A DNA stretch of 47,850 bases, taken from NCBI GenBank assembly GCA_903896595.1, contig CAITYL010000208.1, forward strand, positions 1 to 47,850. Direction: 5' to 3'. The position numbers and the translations under genes were made by a program. The notes under the pieces are model-generated. The model did not search any database. It was not told the DNA's origin and saw nothing but the letters and a program-made list of their open reading frames with translations. Positions 1-9,556 of the stretch are shown here, piece by piece. The stretch is from an uncultured Lentisphaerota bacterium. Its GTDB lineage: Bacteria > Verrucomicrobiota > Lentisphaeria > Oligosphaerales > CAITYL01. Position 1 is the stretch's first letter. The number at the start of each line of letters is the position of its first letter.

Positions 1-1
1 A

Positions 2-1027
2 CATGTAGGCGGGGTTACGCGCGACGATGTGGCGCGGCTGGCCGGGGTCAGCTCCGCCACCGTCTCCCGTGCCTACAACCGGCCGGCCGCGGTTTCGGAA
101 CCGAAGCGCCGGCGCATTCATGAGGCGGCCAAAACCCTCGGCTACCAGCCCGATCTCAACGCCAGCGGCCTGCGCCGGAAGGGCGGTGGCGCCATTCTCC
201 TGGTGCTGCCCGCGCCGGCGGTGGCGGACACCAGCGAAAGCCGCGTCTACCGCTGGTTCTATGGCGAGGCGTTGATCAACGCCATGGCCGCCGTGGAGGG
301 CGGCAGCCACCCGTTGCGCATCGGATTGTGGGACCGGCAGGAGCCCGTCAGGCGCTTCCTCGCCCGGCATGAATGCGCCGGCGTGGTTTTCGGGCTGGGC
401 ACCGGCGACCCCACCGTCCGCCTGGCGGTGCGGGAACTGGGACTGCCCCACGTGTTTTGTTCGCAGATGAAGACGCTTCCCGGCGCGAACCTCTGCTACA
501 TCGACGAACTCGCCGGCGGCGCGTTGGCCGCCCGCGCCTTGCTGAAGGCCGGCCGCCACCGTCTGGCGCATATCAGCGGCGCGCTGGGGCCAAATGCCGT
601 GTGCGCCGCCCGCTGGCGGGGATTTCGCAGACAGGCGCACCGGGACGACTGCGAGCCGGTCCTGATTGATGGCGAACTGGGCATCGCCGGAGGGCGCCTC
701 TCCGCGTTGCAGCTGGCGCCGTTGGTGAAGCGCGGGAAAGTGGACGGCCTGTTCGTCGTCAACGACCTGACGGCGGTCGGCGTCATGCAGGGACTGTTGG
801 AAGGTGGCGTGGAGATTCCCGGCCAACTGGCCCTGGTGGCCTATGACAACCTGCCCTTCCGCGAGACCACCCCCGTCGGCATGGCCAGCATCGACGTCTC
901 CATCGGCCGCCTCTACGGAACCGCGGTCGGCCTGCTGGCGGCGATCTTGCGGGGCGAGATCCCGGCGGGCGAGATCCGGCGCCAGGCCGTGACACCGGTG
1001 CTGGTCAACGGTCCGTCGTTGCCGTGA
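2..1027 (+). CDS. LacI-family transcriptional regulator, 5' end cut by the window edge
   Basis: A DNA-binding repressor or activator with a sugar-sensing periplasmic-binding-protein-like domain. The open frame runs back to the window edge. Upstream of the GTG at 29 it already reads as the conserved start of a LacI helix-turn-helix (VTRDDVARLAGVSSATVSRA), so the true start lies before base 1 and GTG 29 is not the start. The visible 341 codons are close to a full LacI protein, so probably fewer than ten residues are missing. After the HTH and hinge comes the two-lobed effector domain, ending in the usual region (LVAYDNLPF, then SIDVSIGRLYGTA). Effector and targets are unknown. It does not closely resemble the two paralogous LacI proteins further along the window. 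Confidence 0.9.
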   Translation, partial: HVGGVTRDDVARLAGVSSATVSRAYNRPAAVSEPKRRRIHEAAKTLGYQPDLNASGLRRKGGGAILLVLPAPAVADTSESRVYRWFYGEALINAMAAVEGGSHPLRIGLWDRQEPVRRFLARHECAGVVFGLGTGDPTVRLAVRELGLPHVFCSQMKTLPGANLCYIDELAGGALAARALLKAGRHRLAHISGALGPNAVCAARWRGFRRQAHRDDCEPVLIDGELGIAGGRLSALQLAPLVKRGKVDGLFVVNDLTAVGVMQGLLEGGVEIPGQLALVAYDNLPFRETTPVGMASIDVSIGRLYGTAVGLLAAILRGEIPAGEIRRQAVTPVLVNGPSLP

Positions 1028-1124
1028 TGCGCCGCGTTAGCCTAACCGGTTTACTTCATGTGCTCGTTGTCTTAGGAGCGTATGGACGGGTGACTTGTGA
1101 CATCGCCCGTTTCCGATGCCGATC

Positions 1125-1991
1125 CTATTGTTTTGCAGCCTTGATTTGACGACGGTACACGGCCGGGGACACGGCAAAATGGCGTTTGAACATTTTCGAA
1201 AGATGGAAGGCGTCCGTGAACCCGGTTTGCGCGGCGACGGCCTCCAGTTTGAGGCCGCGTAAAATCAGCGACTGCGCCATCTTCAGCCGCATACTGTTGA
1301 AAGCGGTCAGTGGCGCGTGCCCGGTTTCGGCCGCGTAGCGGTGCGAGAGCGTGGACGGACTCACCCGCACAGCCTTGGCAATTTCGGGCAGCGACACATG
1401 CCCGCCGACGCGGCTGGCGAGAAACGCGTTCACCGCCTTGACCAACTCTGAAGGCTCGGGGGTGGTCGCGCCAAAAACGAGGCTGGTGCCGCTACTATCC
1501 GGCACCAGCCGGTGCAGCAGTTGGATCAGCCCGTACAGGGCCGCTTGGGCATCACAGAACCCGTTTCCCCCGTTCTCCGCGCCGATGGTGGCGATGATTT
1601 GGATCTGGCTCAGTAGCCGACGATCTGGATCGTGGATGCGGCCATAGGACTGTCCCTGGGGGAGGCATGCGCGCAACCCCACCTCCTCGCCACCGACAAA
1701 CATGACGTTGGCCCCCTCAACGACGTTGGGGGTGTCTTCCCAAAAGGGGGTGCCGGGCGGATACAGATGGGCGATGCCGGGGGGGCGCTCCAGCCACGGG
1801 GCTTTGGGCGAGCCCACGCGCACCCGCCCGCAGTGGTTCCGCGAATAGTCCAGAATCCAGAACGGATGGACATAGCGCCCGGCGGGTTGTGCGTGCAGGG
1901 CGGTGTAAAACGCGGCGGTCACCAAGCGCGGCACAAGCGCCGGCGATGCGTGCCAAGTGAATCCAGTCCAGTGCATGCGTGTGGTGGTCAT
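1125..1991 (-). CDS. AraC-family transcriptional regulator, divergent from locus C
   Basis: A 288-residue regulator with an N-terminal effector-binding region (roughly residues 1-170, cupin-like in position) and a C-terminal double helix-turn-helix (about 205-285). The C-terminal part shows the family pattern: LPEIAKAVRVSPSTLSHRY, then a second HTH around AVAAQTGFTDAFHLSKMFKR and a final SPAVYRRQ. It starts at ATG 1991 and is divergent from the glycosidase gene at 2108, with 116 bp between the start codons. That arrangement is typical of an AraC activator controlling the neighbouring catabolic operon, so it probably controls locus C (inference). The ligand is presumably a sugar but cannot be read from the sequence. 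Confidence 0.88.
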   Translation of the reverse strand: MTTTRMHWTGFTWHASPALVPRLVTAAFYTALHAQPAGRYVHPFWILDYSRNHCGRVRVGSPKAPWLERPPGIAHLYPPGTPFWEDTPNVVEGANVMFVGGEEVGLRACLPQGQSYGRIHDPDRRLLSQIQIIATIGAENGGNGFCDAQAALYGLIQLLHRLVPDSSGTSLVFGATTPEPSELVKAVNAFLASRVGGHVSLPEIAKAVRVSPSTLSHRYAAETGHAPLTAFNSMRLKMAQSLILRGLKLEAVAAQTGFTDAFHLSKMFKRHFAVSPAVYRRQIKAAKQ

Positions 1992-2107
1992 GAATGGCTC
2001 TCACTTGCTTTTTGCCAGAATATACATGAATTAGGCAAGGTTGACCATTCATAAAAAGCCTTAAGCCACTATCGTTAGGATAGTCTCCACCCGCGCTGAG
2101 ATAACCG
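1992..2107. promoter_or_regulatory. Divergent control region between AraC regulator and locus C
   Basis: This 116-bp region is AT-richer than its surroundings. It contains a small perfect inverted repeat at 2068-2084 (ACTATC, 5-nt spacer, GATAGT). A longer-range inverted pair, TGAATGG and CCATTCA, has its left copy at the edge of the region (1991-1997) and its right copy at 2045-2051. These are candidate regulator sites. No -10/-35 pair can be assigned with confidence. Confidence 0.45.
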
Positions 2108-4507
2108 ATGAAATCACTTGCCTCCACCTTCAAAGCCTACGACCAAGTATCCCGTCAGTCCTGGGCGGAGATTCTTTCCGCCCAGACCGGTTACGCCTAC
2201 CCGACGCCGCTGACGGTGCATCTCCCGCTGCAGCCGTATCACTCGCGTGATCTTGTTCATCTCGACGCCGCGCTCAACGTCTGCCGCCGCCGCGTCGTTT
2301 CGGGGCGGCAGCATCACGCCCTGTTCGAGGACGCGAAAAACACCGAGGTTTTTCTGGTGCAGTTCGCCTTGGACAACCCGCCGTTCGTGCCGGACTGGCG
2401 TTTCAGCACCATCGCCCTAGCCGAGGAGCGCTACCCGGTCGCCCGCGCCTCCTACTACGCATGGGAACTGCGCTACGAACTCGAGTACAGCGTCATGCCG
2501 CTCGACGAGCAACAGTCGATCCTCTGGATCAACGCCACCATCACCAGTGAATGCGAGAAAAGCAAGGTTGCCCATTTGCGGGTGAAGACCGGTTTTTATC
2601 AAGAAGCCGATCTCTTCGACTGGCACTATGTCCCGTTCTGGTGGGATGCCAGCAAGTGGCAGCACCGGCCGCACGTTCGCTTCGCCGACCTCCACCTCCT
2701 GCGCGGCAAGCAGCGTTTCGGCCGGGTCATGCCGGGGGATTTCACCTGCTGCTGGGAAGCCAAGCTGGCCGACGCGCCCCAACGGTTCACCAACTCAGAG
2801 TTTACAACCGTGAGGGAGACGCGTGCTGTCTTCACGGACAGTGATTATGTCCTGCAGGGGCAGGGCATTGCCCCCGCCGCCGCCCAGCGGCTCAAGAAGG
2901 TGCGGGATGTCCTGCACTTCCAAGCCGAATTGACCCCTGGTGCCCAAGCCCGTTGCAGCCTCGCGTTCCTAGTCAACTATGAAGACGTGACCCCCGCCCA
3001 TCTGGCCACCCTCGCGGCGGCCACCGGGGAAGAGTGCCGGACGGCGGCGCTGGCGCATTTCAAGCAGCCGTTTGGCGGGGCGGTCGCCGCCTTGCGCCTG
3101 CCGGCAAACGAGTGGGAGCCGATTTTCAGCATGATGCAAAGCTCGATCCTGCAGCTGCTGATCGCCCTGCCCGGCGAAATAGGTCTGGTGCCGACCCAGG
3201 GGGGCAGCAGCGAGCGCCATTTCGTCTGGGTCCAAGAGGCCGCCTGCATGTTGCGCCCGATGATCCGCTTGGGTCATTTCGCGCCGGTGCGCCGCGCGCT
3301 GGACTATTTCTTCAGTCTGCAGGACGGCGGCACGCCGCCTGAGGGGCGCTTCACCTCCCTGGCTGGCGCGATCGGCACCACCGGCCCACGCTGGATGAAC
3401 TCCACCGGCGCAGCCCTAGAAATCGCCGCCGAGTATTACCTCTGCTCGCGCGACGCGGCGTTTTTGGCGGAATACCTGCCAAAAATTCTCCGGGCGGCGG
3501 AGTGGATCCTCGGGGAAATCCGGGCGACCCGGCAGATCGCTGCCGACGGCAAGCGCCCTTTGGGGTATGGACTGATGCCGTTCGGGCATTCCACCGATTG
3601 CGACCATGGGCGCGTGGTCTCCTTCACCGACACCTATACCTATCTGGGCCTGCGCCGTGCCGCCGATCTGCTAGCCGCCATTGGCCATCAGCGGGCGGCG
3701 GAATTCGGTCACGAAGCCGACTTGTACCGGCACGACATCCTGGTCGCCATTGACGGGCTGACCCGGCCCGACGGCTTCATCGAGCGCAAGATCGTCACCG
3801 GCGAGCAGGGGGAGAGCTATTACAGCGGCTTTGAAAACGTCGCTGGTGCCATTCACTTCGTCTACACCGGCTTGCTTGATGCCCGTAGCCCGCGCTTCCG
3901 CCGCTATTGCGACTACTTTGAAAAGCATTGCGCCACCGGCGAGTTTCTCGGCAACATTGACCGCGATGTCGCCTACATGGGGATTGGCGAATGGCTGTGG
4001 CAGGACGCCTATTTGAAGGCGGGCGAATGGAAGAAGGCGTTCCTTGCGAACCAGACCAATCTTAAGTACGGGATGACCCAGGACACCCTGCAAGTGCAGG
4101 AACGCATGTCGCGCTTCAACCCCGCCTTTACCCCGTGGCAACCCAAAGGCAGCGGCTCGGGGAAGATTCTTGAAATGATGCTCAAAGCGGTCTATTTCGA
4201 GGATGGCGACACCGCCGTGCTGCTCGGCGGCATTCCTTGGGCGTGGCTGCAACCGCACGGGCTTGCGCTCACGGGGTTGCGTTTGCCGCAAGGTGGCCTT
4301 GCCATCACCGTCACCCCGTCCCCAGACGGCCAGGCCGTCTTGACCTTGACCTTTGACCGAGCCCCGGTCTGGCTCAAGACCATCCGGTTACCCGAGCACT
4401 TCGCGGTGAGCGCCACCGACCTTGCCGCCCAGCCCGGTGCGACTCATTGCTTTACTCTGGATCCGATCCAAACGCAGTTTGCCTTCACTCTCGGAGACAT
4501 GCCATGA
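2108..4507 (+). CDS. Six-hairpin (alpha/alpha-barrel) glycosidase-like protein, cytoplasmic
   Basis: A 799-residue protein without signal peptide, expected in the cytoplasm. It has an N-terminal beta-rich half (about 1-320), then a long helical region (about 330-680) of the six-hairpin glycosidase type with a glycogen-debranching-enzyme-like pattern: repeated helix pairs such as the stretch ending [10 protein letters not shown] and the stretch around [20 protein letters not shown] small beta C-terminal domain follows. I cannot assign a numbered GH family or name catalytic residues. It is the first gene of locus C. Its stop overlaps the next start as ATGA (4504-4507), so translation with the pseudopilin is probably coupled. 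That coupling ties a cytoplasmic glycosidase directly to a pseudopilin. Confidence 0.8.
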   Translation: MKSLASTFKAYDQVSRQSWAEILSAQTGYAYPTPLTVHLPLQPYHSRDLVHLDAALNVCRRRVVSGRQHHALFEDAKNTEVFLVQFALDNPPFVPDWRFSTIALAEERYPVARASYYAWELRYELEYSVMPLDEQQSILWINATITSECEKSKVAHLRVKTGFYQEADLFDWHYVPFWWDASKWQHRPHVRFADLHLLRGKQRFGRVMPGDFTCCWEAKLADAPQRFTNSEFTTVRETRAVFTDSDYVLQGQGIAPAAAQRLKKVRDVLHFQAELTPGAQARCSLAFLVNYEDVTPAHLATLAAATGEECRTAALAHFKQPFGGAVAALRLPANEWEPIFSMMQSSILQLLIALPGEIGLVPTQGGSSERHFVWVQEAACMLRPMIRLGHFAPVRRALDYFFSLQDGGTPPEGRFTSLAGAIGTTGPRWMNSTGAALEIAAEYYLCSRDAAFLAEYLPKILRAAEWILGEIRATRQIAADGKRPLGYGLMPFGHSTDCDHGRVVSFTDTYTYLGLRRAADLLAAIGHQRAAEFGHEADLYRHDILVAIDGLTRPDGFIERKIVTGEQGESYYSGFENVAGAIHFVYTGLLDARSPRFRRYCDYFEKHCATGEFLGNIDRDVAYMGIGEWLWQDAYLKAGEWKKAFLANQTNLKYGMTQDTLQVQERMSRFNPAFTPWQPKGSGSGKILEMMLKAVYFEDGDTAVLLGGIPWAWLQPHGLALTGLRLPQGGLAITVTPSPDGQAVLTLTFDRAPVWLKTIRLPEHFAVSATDLAAQPGATHCFTLDPIQTQFAFTLGDMP

Positions 4508-5181
4508 AACTCAAAAAGACAACCTGTTTCACGCTTATCGAATTGCTGGTGGTCATCGCCATCATTGCCGTTCTGGCCGCGCTGTTACTGCCCGCCCTCA
4601 ACCAAGCCAAAGGCGTGGCGAAAAGAACCGTTTGCCAGTCCAACCTGCATTCCATCGGGACAGCGTTTAACATGTATTTCGGGGACAATGACGGCCTCAT
4701 TCCTCCCGGGTTCGGCTATGCTGGTTGCACCGACAGCGGCTGGTACGATTGGTGGGGTGTTTATCTGTCTGCCCCCTTTCCGGGACGCGGCGACAATTAT
4801 CTTCCCGATTATTACCAAAAAGAGAGTGGCGAAGTGTTCCGCTGCCCGGAATCGGCGATGTCCGGGGTGGTTGGTGGCTTCAGTTATGGCATGCCATCGG
4901 CGCTGAGTTCCTTGGCGTGGACGACGACCAAGCGGAGTCTTGGCAGTTTGAACCCGAGCTCGACAGGACTGCTCTTGGACAACTGGGATTACGTCCCGGT
5001 CACTGATTGGTGGTTGCAGCCGCCGCATCCACAGGCGGGAAGCATCTCCAATGCATCCAACCGTCATCCCCTGCGCCACTCGGCCGGAAAGACGGACAAT
5101 TACCTGTTTGTGGACGGGCACACGGAAAACCTGAAAAAAGGTGACGATGTGAACAGCAACTATGTCATGTACTATTGGTGA
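4504..5181 (+). CDS. Prepilin-type pseudopilin with H-X-DG tail (locus C)
   Basis: A 225-residue protein of the type II secretion pseudopilin class that is expanded in PVC bacteria. The N-terminus has a short basic leader, then [14 protein letters not shown] with Glu5 of the mature protein and a long hydrophobic helix. The C-terminus carries the family's histidine-to-DG motif (here His, 11 residues, DGH). The open frame extends upstream, but ATG 4504 is chosen because it gives the short basic leader and overlaps the preceding stop. The residue before the expected cleavage point is Cys, not the usual Gly. It would be anchored in the inner membrane. Its partner machinery (prepilin peptidase, GspD/E/F) is not in the window. 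The actual role of this subfamily is unknown. Confidence 0.9.
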   Translation: MKLKKTTCFTLIELLVVIAIIAVLAALLLPALNQAKGVAKRTVCQSNLHSIGTAFNMYFGDNDGLIPPGFGYAGCTDSGWYDWWGVYLSAPFPGRGDNYLPDYYQKESGEVFRCPESAMSGVVGGFSYGMPSALSSLAWTTTKRSLGSLNPSSTGLLLDNWDYVPVTDWWLQPPHPQAGSISNASNRHPLRHSAGKTDNYLFVDGHTENLKKGDDVNSNYVMYYW

Positions 5182-5440
5182 GCCAGCCTAGAGACAGCTC
5201 TTGGCTGTGAAGAAAGACGGCATTGCCGGCGGTGGCCGGTGGAAAGGAGGTCAGAAACGGCGGCGCCACGGGTGCCGTGGCAGGATCAAAAAGTCAGTTG
5301 CACATCGTCAAGCGAGGTTGGGAACACGCCTTCCTGAAACCGGTCGCCCCAGCGGCGACAGTTTGATGCTTCGTCCGACGCCGCTACAATTCAGCGGCGC
5401 GGGAGTCCCGAGTCAACCATCATTCAGTCAGAGGTTCAAG

Positions 5441-6133
5441 ATGAAACAGATCTCCATGCTCCTGATCATCGCAGCACTGTTCCAAGCCGCCCAAGCCGCC
5501 CCAATCACCGTGGCGAACGCCAGCTTCGAGGATCCGGCGACGGCAAATTACGTGGGCACCAACGGCGGCGACGGCACCAACGGCCTGCCCGGCTGGCTTC
5601 ACCCCGCGTGGACCAACACCTACCTCATCAATAAAAGCGGTGGGACGGCAACCGCCACCGGCGTGACCGGCAACCAGTTCCTCTTCTTGGAACCGTATAA
5701 CGATGGCGGCAACTCCTACGTCTATCAGAACACCGGCGCGAAATTCGCTGCTGGCACCTACACCCTGACGGTCGATGTCGGGATGGCAACGGGTTTCGCT
5801 GATTGGAGCGAAGATGCTTCCGCCGAATTCCAGTTGGTCGCGTTTGACGGGACTGTCTACAACTACAATCTCGGGGTGGCGGCAACCACGGTCATCGTGA
5901 AGAACGAGCTTGGCAAACTGTCCAGCTACAGCTACACCTTGGATTTGGGCGGAAGCGAGAGTTTCATCGGCAATGATGTTGTCATCGTGCTGAAAGGGAA
6001 CAAAAACACCAGCACCTTCCAGAACGTCAGCTATGACAACGTCCGCTTGGACGCCGTTCCCGAGCCGGCTTCCCTGCTGCTGCTCGGCCTAGGTAGCCTG
6101 ACGCTGTTGCGCCGCCGTCGCGCCTCAGCGTGA
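5441..6133 (+). CDS. PEP-CTERM-anchored exported protein (locus C)
   Basis: A 230-residue exported protein. The start at ATG 5441 is preceded by GAGG at 5431-5434 and followed by a clear signal peptide ending near AAQAA. The body is beta-rich, begins with VANASFEDP and resembles carbohydrate-binding jelly-roll domains in pattern, though I cannot assign a family. The C-terminus is a typical PEP-CTERM sorting signal: VPEPASLLLLGLGSLTLL followed by a basic cluster. In other bacteria exosortase removes this signal when it sorts proteins to the envelope. No exosortase is seen here. It lies 259 bp after the pseudopilin, and the gap (5182-5440) shows no gene. Confidence 0.9.
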   Translation: MKQISMLLIIAALFQAAQAAPITVANASFEDPATANYVGTNGGDGTNGLPGWLHPAWTNTYLINKSGGTATATGVTGNQFLFLEPYNDGGNSYVYQNTGAKFAAGTYTLTVDVGMATGFADWSEDASAEFQLVAFDGTVYNYNLGVAATTVIVKNELGKLSSYSYTLDLGGSESFIGNDVVIVLKGNKNTSTFQNVSYDNVRLDAVPEPASLLLLGLGSLTLLRRRRASA

Positions 6134-6141
6134 GCTAACCA

Positions 6142-6173
6142 CCACCTGCCCACGCCCCGTGCGGGGCAGGTGG
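6142..6173 (+). terminator. Strong hairpin after PEP-CTERM gene
   Basis: A perfect 10-bp stem (CCACCTGCCC / GGGCAGGTGG, arms at 6142-6151 and 6164-6173) lies 8 bp past the PEP-CTERM stop. No T-run follows, so it may be a factor-dependent terminator, an mRNA 3' stabiliser or a repeat rather than an intrinsic terminator. Confidence 0.5.
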
Positions 6174-6237
6174 CCAAAATGATTGAATATCTGCACCGTC
6201 CGTTGAACGTATTCCACTTTTGGTTTTGGAGAAAATT

Positions 6238-7893
6238 ATGCGCTTTCCCCTTCTGTCCACCCTTTTGCTTGCCTTCGTTCTTCCCACCGCCGGTTGGGCG
6301 GACACCGGAGCCGCAGATGCTAGCATCCGTTCTTTTTTCCCTTTTGGCATCTGGTATCAGGGTTGCCTCACCGACCCAGGTATGTATGAGGCGACCATGG
6401 CCGAAGACATTCACGCGCTGGGGCTGAACTTCGTCATTGCCAATGCGGACAGCAAACTGGCCCCGGATTCCCCGGAACCACGCTCGCTCGCCTCCATGCT
6501 AAGCCTTGCCGACAAACTGGGGCTCAAGGTTTTGGTGGTCTTGGATCCCCTTGTCAAAGTCGCGGTGCTCGGCGAAGTTAAGACCCCCGCCGACTTCGAC
6601 GCCAAGCGTGCGGAGCTGAAGGCGAAGCTGGCCCCCTTCGTGAAGGAGGCCCAGAAACATCCGTCACTCTATGCTTGGTGGTGCGGCGACGAACCGAGCG
6701 CGCGGGGGGTGGACGCCATCAAGGTGGCCGAGAAACTGCGCCAGCTCTTCGTTGAGCTGGATCCGGCACGACCGGCTTTTTGCGAGGGCGTCTGGGCCGT
6801 CACCGAGCGCGATGTGGTGCCGTGGCTTGAACATCTCAAAGAACCGGTATTCATGCCGGAAGTTTACCCGTTCTGGAACAGCCCGTACCGCGTCGGGATC
6901 GGAGACTTTCGCTATTCCGCCTTCGCGTATCCGCCGTCCCCCACGAGCGGGGCGGCCGTGGCTGGTCTTCCCGGCTTCCAGCAGGGCGCGGCGGCCGCCG
7001 AAGCGGCGAAACCGAAGAACAACGAGTGGCTGAATATCGATATTGTTGATCAATACCGCCAAGTTCGCCCGATGATTGGCGACCGGGCGTTTTGGCCCTG
7101 GCTGCAAATTTTCCGGGAGCGCATCCAGCCCGGTTGGGATTGGCGGATCCCCACTGTCGCTGAAGCCCGTTGCCAAGCGTGGATCGCGCTGGCGGAAGGG
7201 TGCCACGGCCTAGCTTGGTTTGGGTACGAGTATCTCCGCAATAGCGGCGACCATGTGCAAATGTTTCCCGAGATCAAGTCGATTATCGCCGCTGTTGATC
7301 CGCTTACAGACGTGCTGCTGGACTGCAAGGTTGTCAAGAATCTCGCGACCGCGACCGGTGGCGGCAGCCGTTACTATGACAACGCCTTAGTCGAGACGCT
7401 GCGCGACAGCGGCGGAACCTCCTACCTCATCGTGGTCAACCGGAACTGCGAGGAGATCGGGAACTCGCGGGTCACCGTCAGCGCAGCCCTGCCGCCGCCG
7501 AAAGCAGCCACGCGCTGGCTGGCAGTCGATCCCGCGACCAACGCGGTCATGGCAACCGGCAGTGGCCGCCAGATCACGCTGGTTCTCGATCTGCGCCCCG
7601 GCGAGGGACGGATGATCCGCCTCGTGGAGGATGTACAACTCAAGCCGGAAATCAAGCCCGACATCCAGACCGTGAGCGTCGGCAAAACCATCGCCTTCAC
7701 CGCGACCGACGGTGGCGACGCGAACTCCGCCGCGCCCGCTTTTTGGCGCTGGTCGGTGGTTGGCTTTGCCGCTGGCACCATTGATTCCAAGACCGGTGTT
7801 TTCACGGCGGTCAAGCCGGGATCTTGCACCATCTGGTGCCGCGACGCGGCTGGTAACTCCGCTTTCACCCGGGACATCCGGGTAGCGCCGTGA
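6238..7893 (+). CDS. Secreted TIM-barrel glycoside hydrolase-like protein with Ig-like C-terminus
   Basis: A 551-residue protein. ATG 6238 is chosen over the upstream TTG 6220 because GGAG lies just ahead of it and a clean signal peptide follows (hydrophobic core, cleavage near GWA-DTG). The catalytic part (about 30-430) looks like the (beta/alpha)8 cellulase/beta-galactosidase superfamily: GIWYQG near the N-terminus and HPSLYAWWCGDEP around residue 149, whose Glu sits where an acid/base would be expected. A later strand reads GLAWFGYEYL. The last 85 or so residues form an Ig-like (Big_2-type) domain with the pattern TGVFTAVKPGSCTI. The family is not assignable by eye. It is the last gene of locus C and would act outside the cytoplasm. 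Confidence 0.75.
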   Translation: MRFPLLSTLLLAFVLPTAGWADTGAADASIRSFFPFGIWYQGCLTDPGMYEATMAEDIHALGLNFVIANADSKLAPDSPEPRSLASMLSLADKLGLKVLVVLDPLVKVAVLGEVKTPADFDAKRAELKAKLAPFVKEAQKHPSLYAWWCGDEPSARGVDAIKVAEKLRQLFVELDPARPAFCEGVWAVTERDVVPWLEHLKEPVFMPEVYPFWNSPYRVGIGDFRYSAFAYPPSPTSGAAVAGLPGFQQGAAAAEAAKPKNNEWLNIDIVDQYRQVRPMIGDRAFWPWLQIFRERIQPGWDWRIPTVAEARCQAWIALAEGCHGLAWFGYEYLRNSGDHVQMFPEIKSIIAAVDPLTDVLLDCKVVKNLATATGGGSRYYDNALVETLRDSGGTSYLIVVNRNCEEIGNSRVTVSAALPPPKAATRWLAVDPATNAVMATGSGRQITLVLDLRPGEGRMIRLVEDVQLKPEIKPDIQTVSVGKTIAFTATDGGDANSAAPAFWRWSVVGFAAGTIDSKTGVFTAVKPGSCTIWCRDAAGNSAFTRDIRVAP

Positions 7894-7966
7894 CCCCGTT
7901 GCAGGCCATTGGGCGTAATTGACCCTAAAATCCATGGAGTCGTGTTGGCGGAGTTTTGACCGGGGG

Positions 7967-9244
7967 CTACGGCACGAAGTCACGGGCCGCCTCGCGGACC
8001 AGTTCGACCCAGCGGACGAAACGAAGCGGCTGGTTGTGGGTGGTGTAGACGTCGCGCTGGATGATTTCCAAACGGCAGCCGCGGGCGGCGGCCACCGTCG
8101 CCGCCAAATGTCCGCGCACCGCTGCCTCGTCAAACACCGGGGCCATGAAGAAGTTGGGGCTGGGCTTGCGGGAATAGGCCACGCCGTGCGTGCGGCAAAA
8201 CTCCCCCATCTTGGCCTCGTTGGCCCACGGTGAGACCGACACCCGCGCCAGGTTCGGCAGTTCCGCCAGGCAGTCCAGCAGCGGGTCCGCCGGTTCGCAG
8301 CAGCCGTAATAGACCCGGCCGTAGCGCGCCGCCACCGCCCGCAGGTACGGAAAAACGAACTCCCGGTACTGCGCCGGGCTGATGCTCACCGATTCCTGCG
8401 ATTCGCAGCCGTGCCAGCGGTCGCCGGCCCGGACCCGGCCGGTGAATCCCGCCCGCGGCAGCGCCGCCGTATAGCCCATGGAGCCGGCGCCCACGTAATG
8501 GCCGCCGTTGTTGAGCGGCCACACCCCCTCGGCCTCCAGCCAGTCGGTGTACGCCAGTTGCTGGTCGCGCAGGAACGCCATCAGCCGGTGCAGCCCCTCA
8601 GGATGGTCGTGCATCAGCATCATGAATTGCTCAAGCCCGACCAGGTCGAGCAGCGTGCTGGTCAGCGGCAGGTTAAACTGCCAGGGTGCATCGCAACGCC
8701 GCACGGGCAGGATGCCGCCGAACACCGCCTCCAAGCGTTCCCGCTCCTGCTCTTCCGCCGTCCGGTCCCAGGTGAACCGCCGCGGCTGCAGCCGTGCGAA
8801 CTCCGCCTCCGTCAGCTCCTGCAACGGCGGCTGGTAATTAAAGGCCAGGGCGTCGGCGCCGTTTTCCCGGTGACGGCCGCCGGGCAGGCCGAAGTTGCCG
8901 TTTTCGACGCGGATGGCGGGATGCAACTCCACGTATGGGGTCACCACATGGTCGTCATGCAGTACTTCGGCTTCGCATTGGCGCAGGCGCAGCCGCCGCT
9001 CAAGGTCGCGGGCCCACGGATCCCGGCATTGCAGTTCCGCGGGGCCGAAGAACGGCTGTTCATCCTGCAAATAGTCAATCTCGGCCAGCACCATCACCCG
9101 GTGGTCGGGGGCGCCGGCATCGTGCCGCAACCAGGCGGCGATCTTTTCCTGGTTGGCCGGGCTGGCGGCGGCCGCCGCCGTCCACTCGCCCAGGCGGCGG
9201 AGGATGCTGGCATCGTGCGGGGGCAGGTGGGTTGGATCGGACAT
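7967..9244 (-). CDS. Uroporphyrinogen decarboxylase (URO-D)-fold protein 1
   Basis: A 425-residue URO-D superfamily protein. The superfamily includes HemE and the methylcobalamin methyltransferases MtaA/MtbA/CmuA. There are no heme or corrinoid-protein genes nearby, so it is probably not HemE. Visible features are a conserved core with EFVFPYLRAVAARYGRVYYG followed by CCEP, and the strand SVSPWANEAKMGEF near the C-terminus. The Cys pair could bind metal as in the methyltransferases (inference). ATG 9244 has GAGG upstream. It is divergent from the AraC gene at 9557, and the same pairing recurs at 11.5-13.5 kb. Substrate unknown. Confidence 0.72.
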   Translation of the reverse strand: MSDPTHLPPHDASILRRLGEWTAAAAASPANQEKIAAWLRHDAGAPDHRVMVLAEIDYLQDEQPFFGPAELQCRDPWARDLERRLRLRQCEAEVLHDDHVVTPYVELHPAIRVENGNFGLPGGRHRENGADALAFNYQPPLQELTEAEFARLQPRRFTWDRTAEEQERERLEAVFGGILPVRRCDAPWQFNLPLTSTLLDLVGLEQFMMLMHDHPEGLHRLMAFLRDQQLAYTDWLEAEGVWPLNNGGHYVGAGSMGYTAALPRAGFTGRVRAGDRWHGCESQESVSISPAQYREFVFPYLRAVAARYGRVYYGCCEPADPLLDCLAELPNLARVSVSPWANEAKMGEFCRTHGVAYSRKPSPNFFMAPVFDEAAVRGHLAATVAAARGCRLEIIQRDVYTTHNQPLRFVRWVELVREAARDFVP

Positions 9245-9556
9245 GGGTGGACCTCAACATGTTGAGTTTTGAACACTACTGTCACATAAACACCAAAAGA
9301 TTGCCTCTCACGGAGGCACAGAGGCACAAAGAAGGATGGGTTTTTTGTAGCAAAGCGATTGTATCGCGCTGGCGGCGTCCCGACGGGCTACAAGCCCTTT
9401 GCTACACCGGCTCCGCCGGAATGCGGATGAAACCAGGTCTCCAAAGGTCTACAAAACGCTTCATGAATCATTCAGGTTAGTTCTGCCCCCACCATACCCC
9501 CCGGGTAGCCGAACACCCCTGTAGGGTTCTGTCAATTAGCTGGACAATTCTGCACC
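9245..9556. promoter_or_regulatory. Divergent intergenic region with palindrome and two repeats
   Basis: This region lies between URO-D protein 1 and its AraC neighbour. It holds a perfect 14-bp palindrome CTCAACATGTTGAG at 9253-9266 that overlaps the ribosome-binding site of the URO-D gene, a CACAGAG-type repeat arm at about 9301-9340, and a structured repeat at 9347-9405. The final 130 bp before the AraC start shows no feature I can name. Confidence 0.5.
9347..9405. repeat. Structured palindromic repeat with GTAGCAAAG ends
   Basis: The outer ends GTAGCAAAG and CTTTGCTAC are inverted copies. Just inside them sit two small hairpins, GCGAT-TGT-ATCGC and GGGCT-ACA-AGCCC. It looks like a copy of a dispersed palindromic element. 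No second copy was found in this window. Confidence 0.55.

Noticed and set aside
7967-9244. URO-D protein 1 as HemE (heme biosynthesis)
   Set aside because: No heme genes nearby, unusual length and an AraC partner; the wider methyltransferase/unknown branch fits better.
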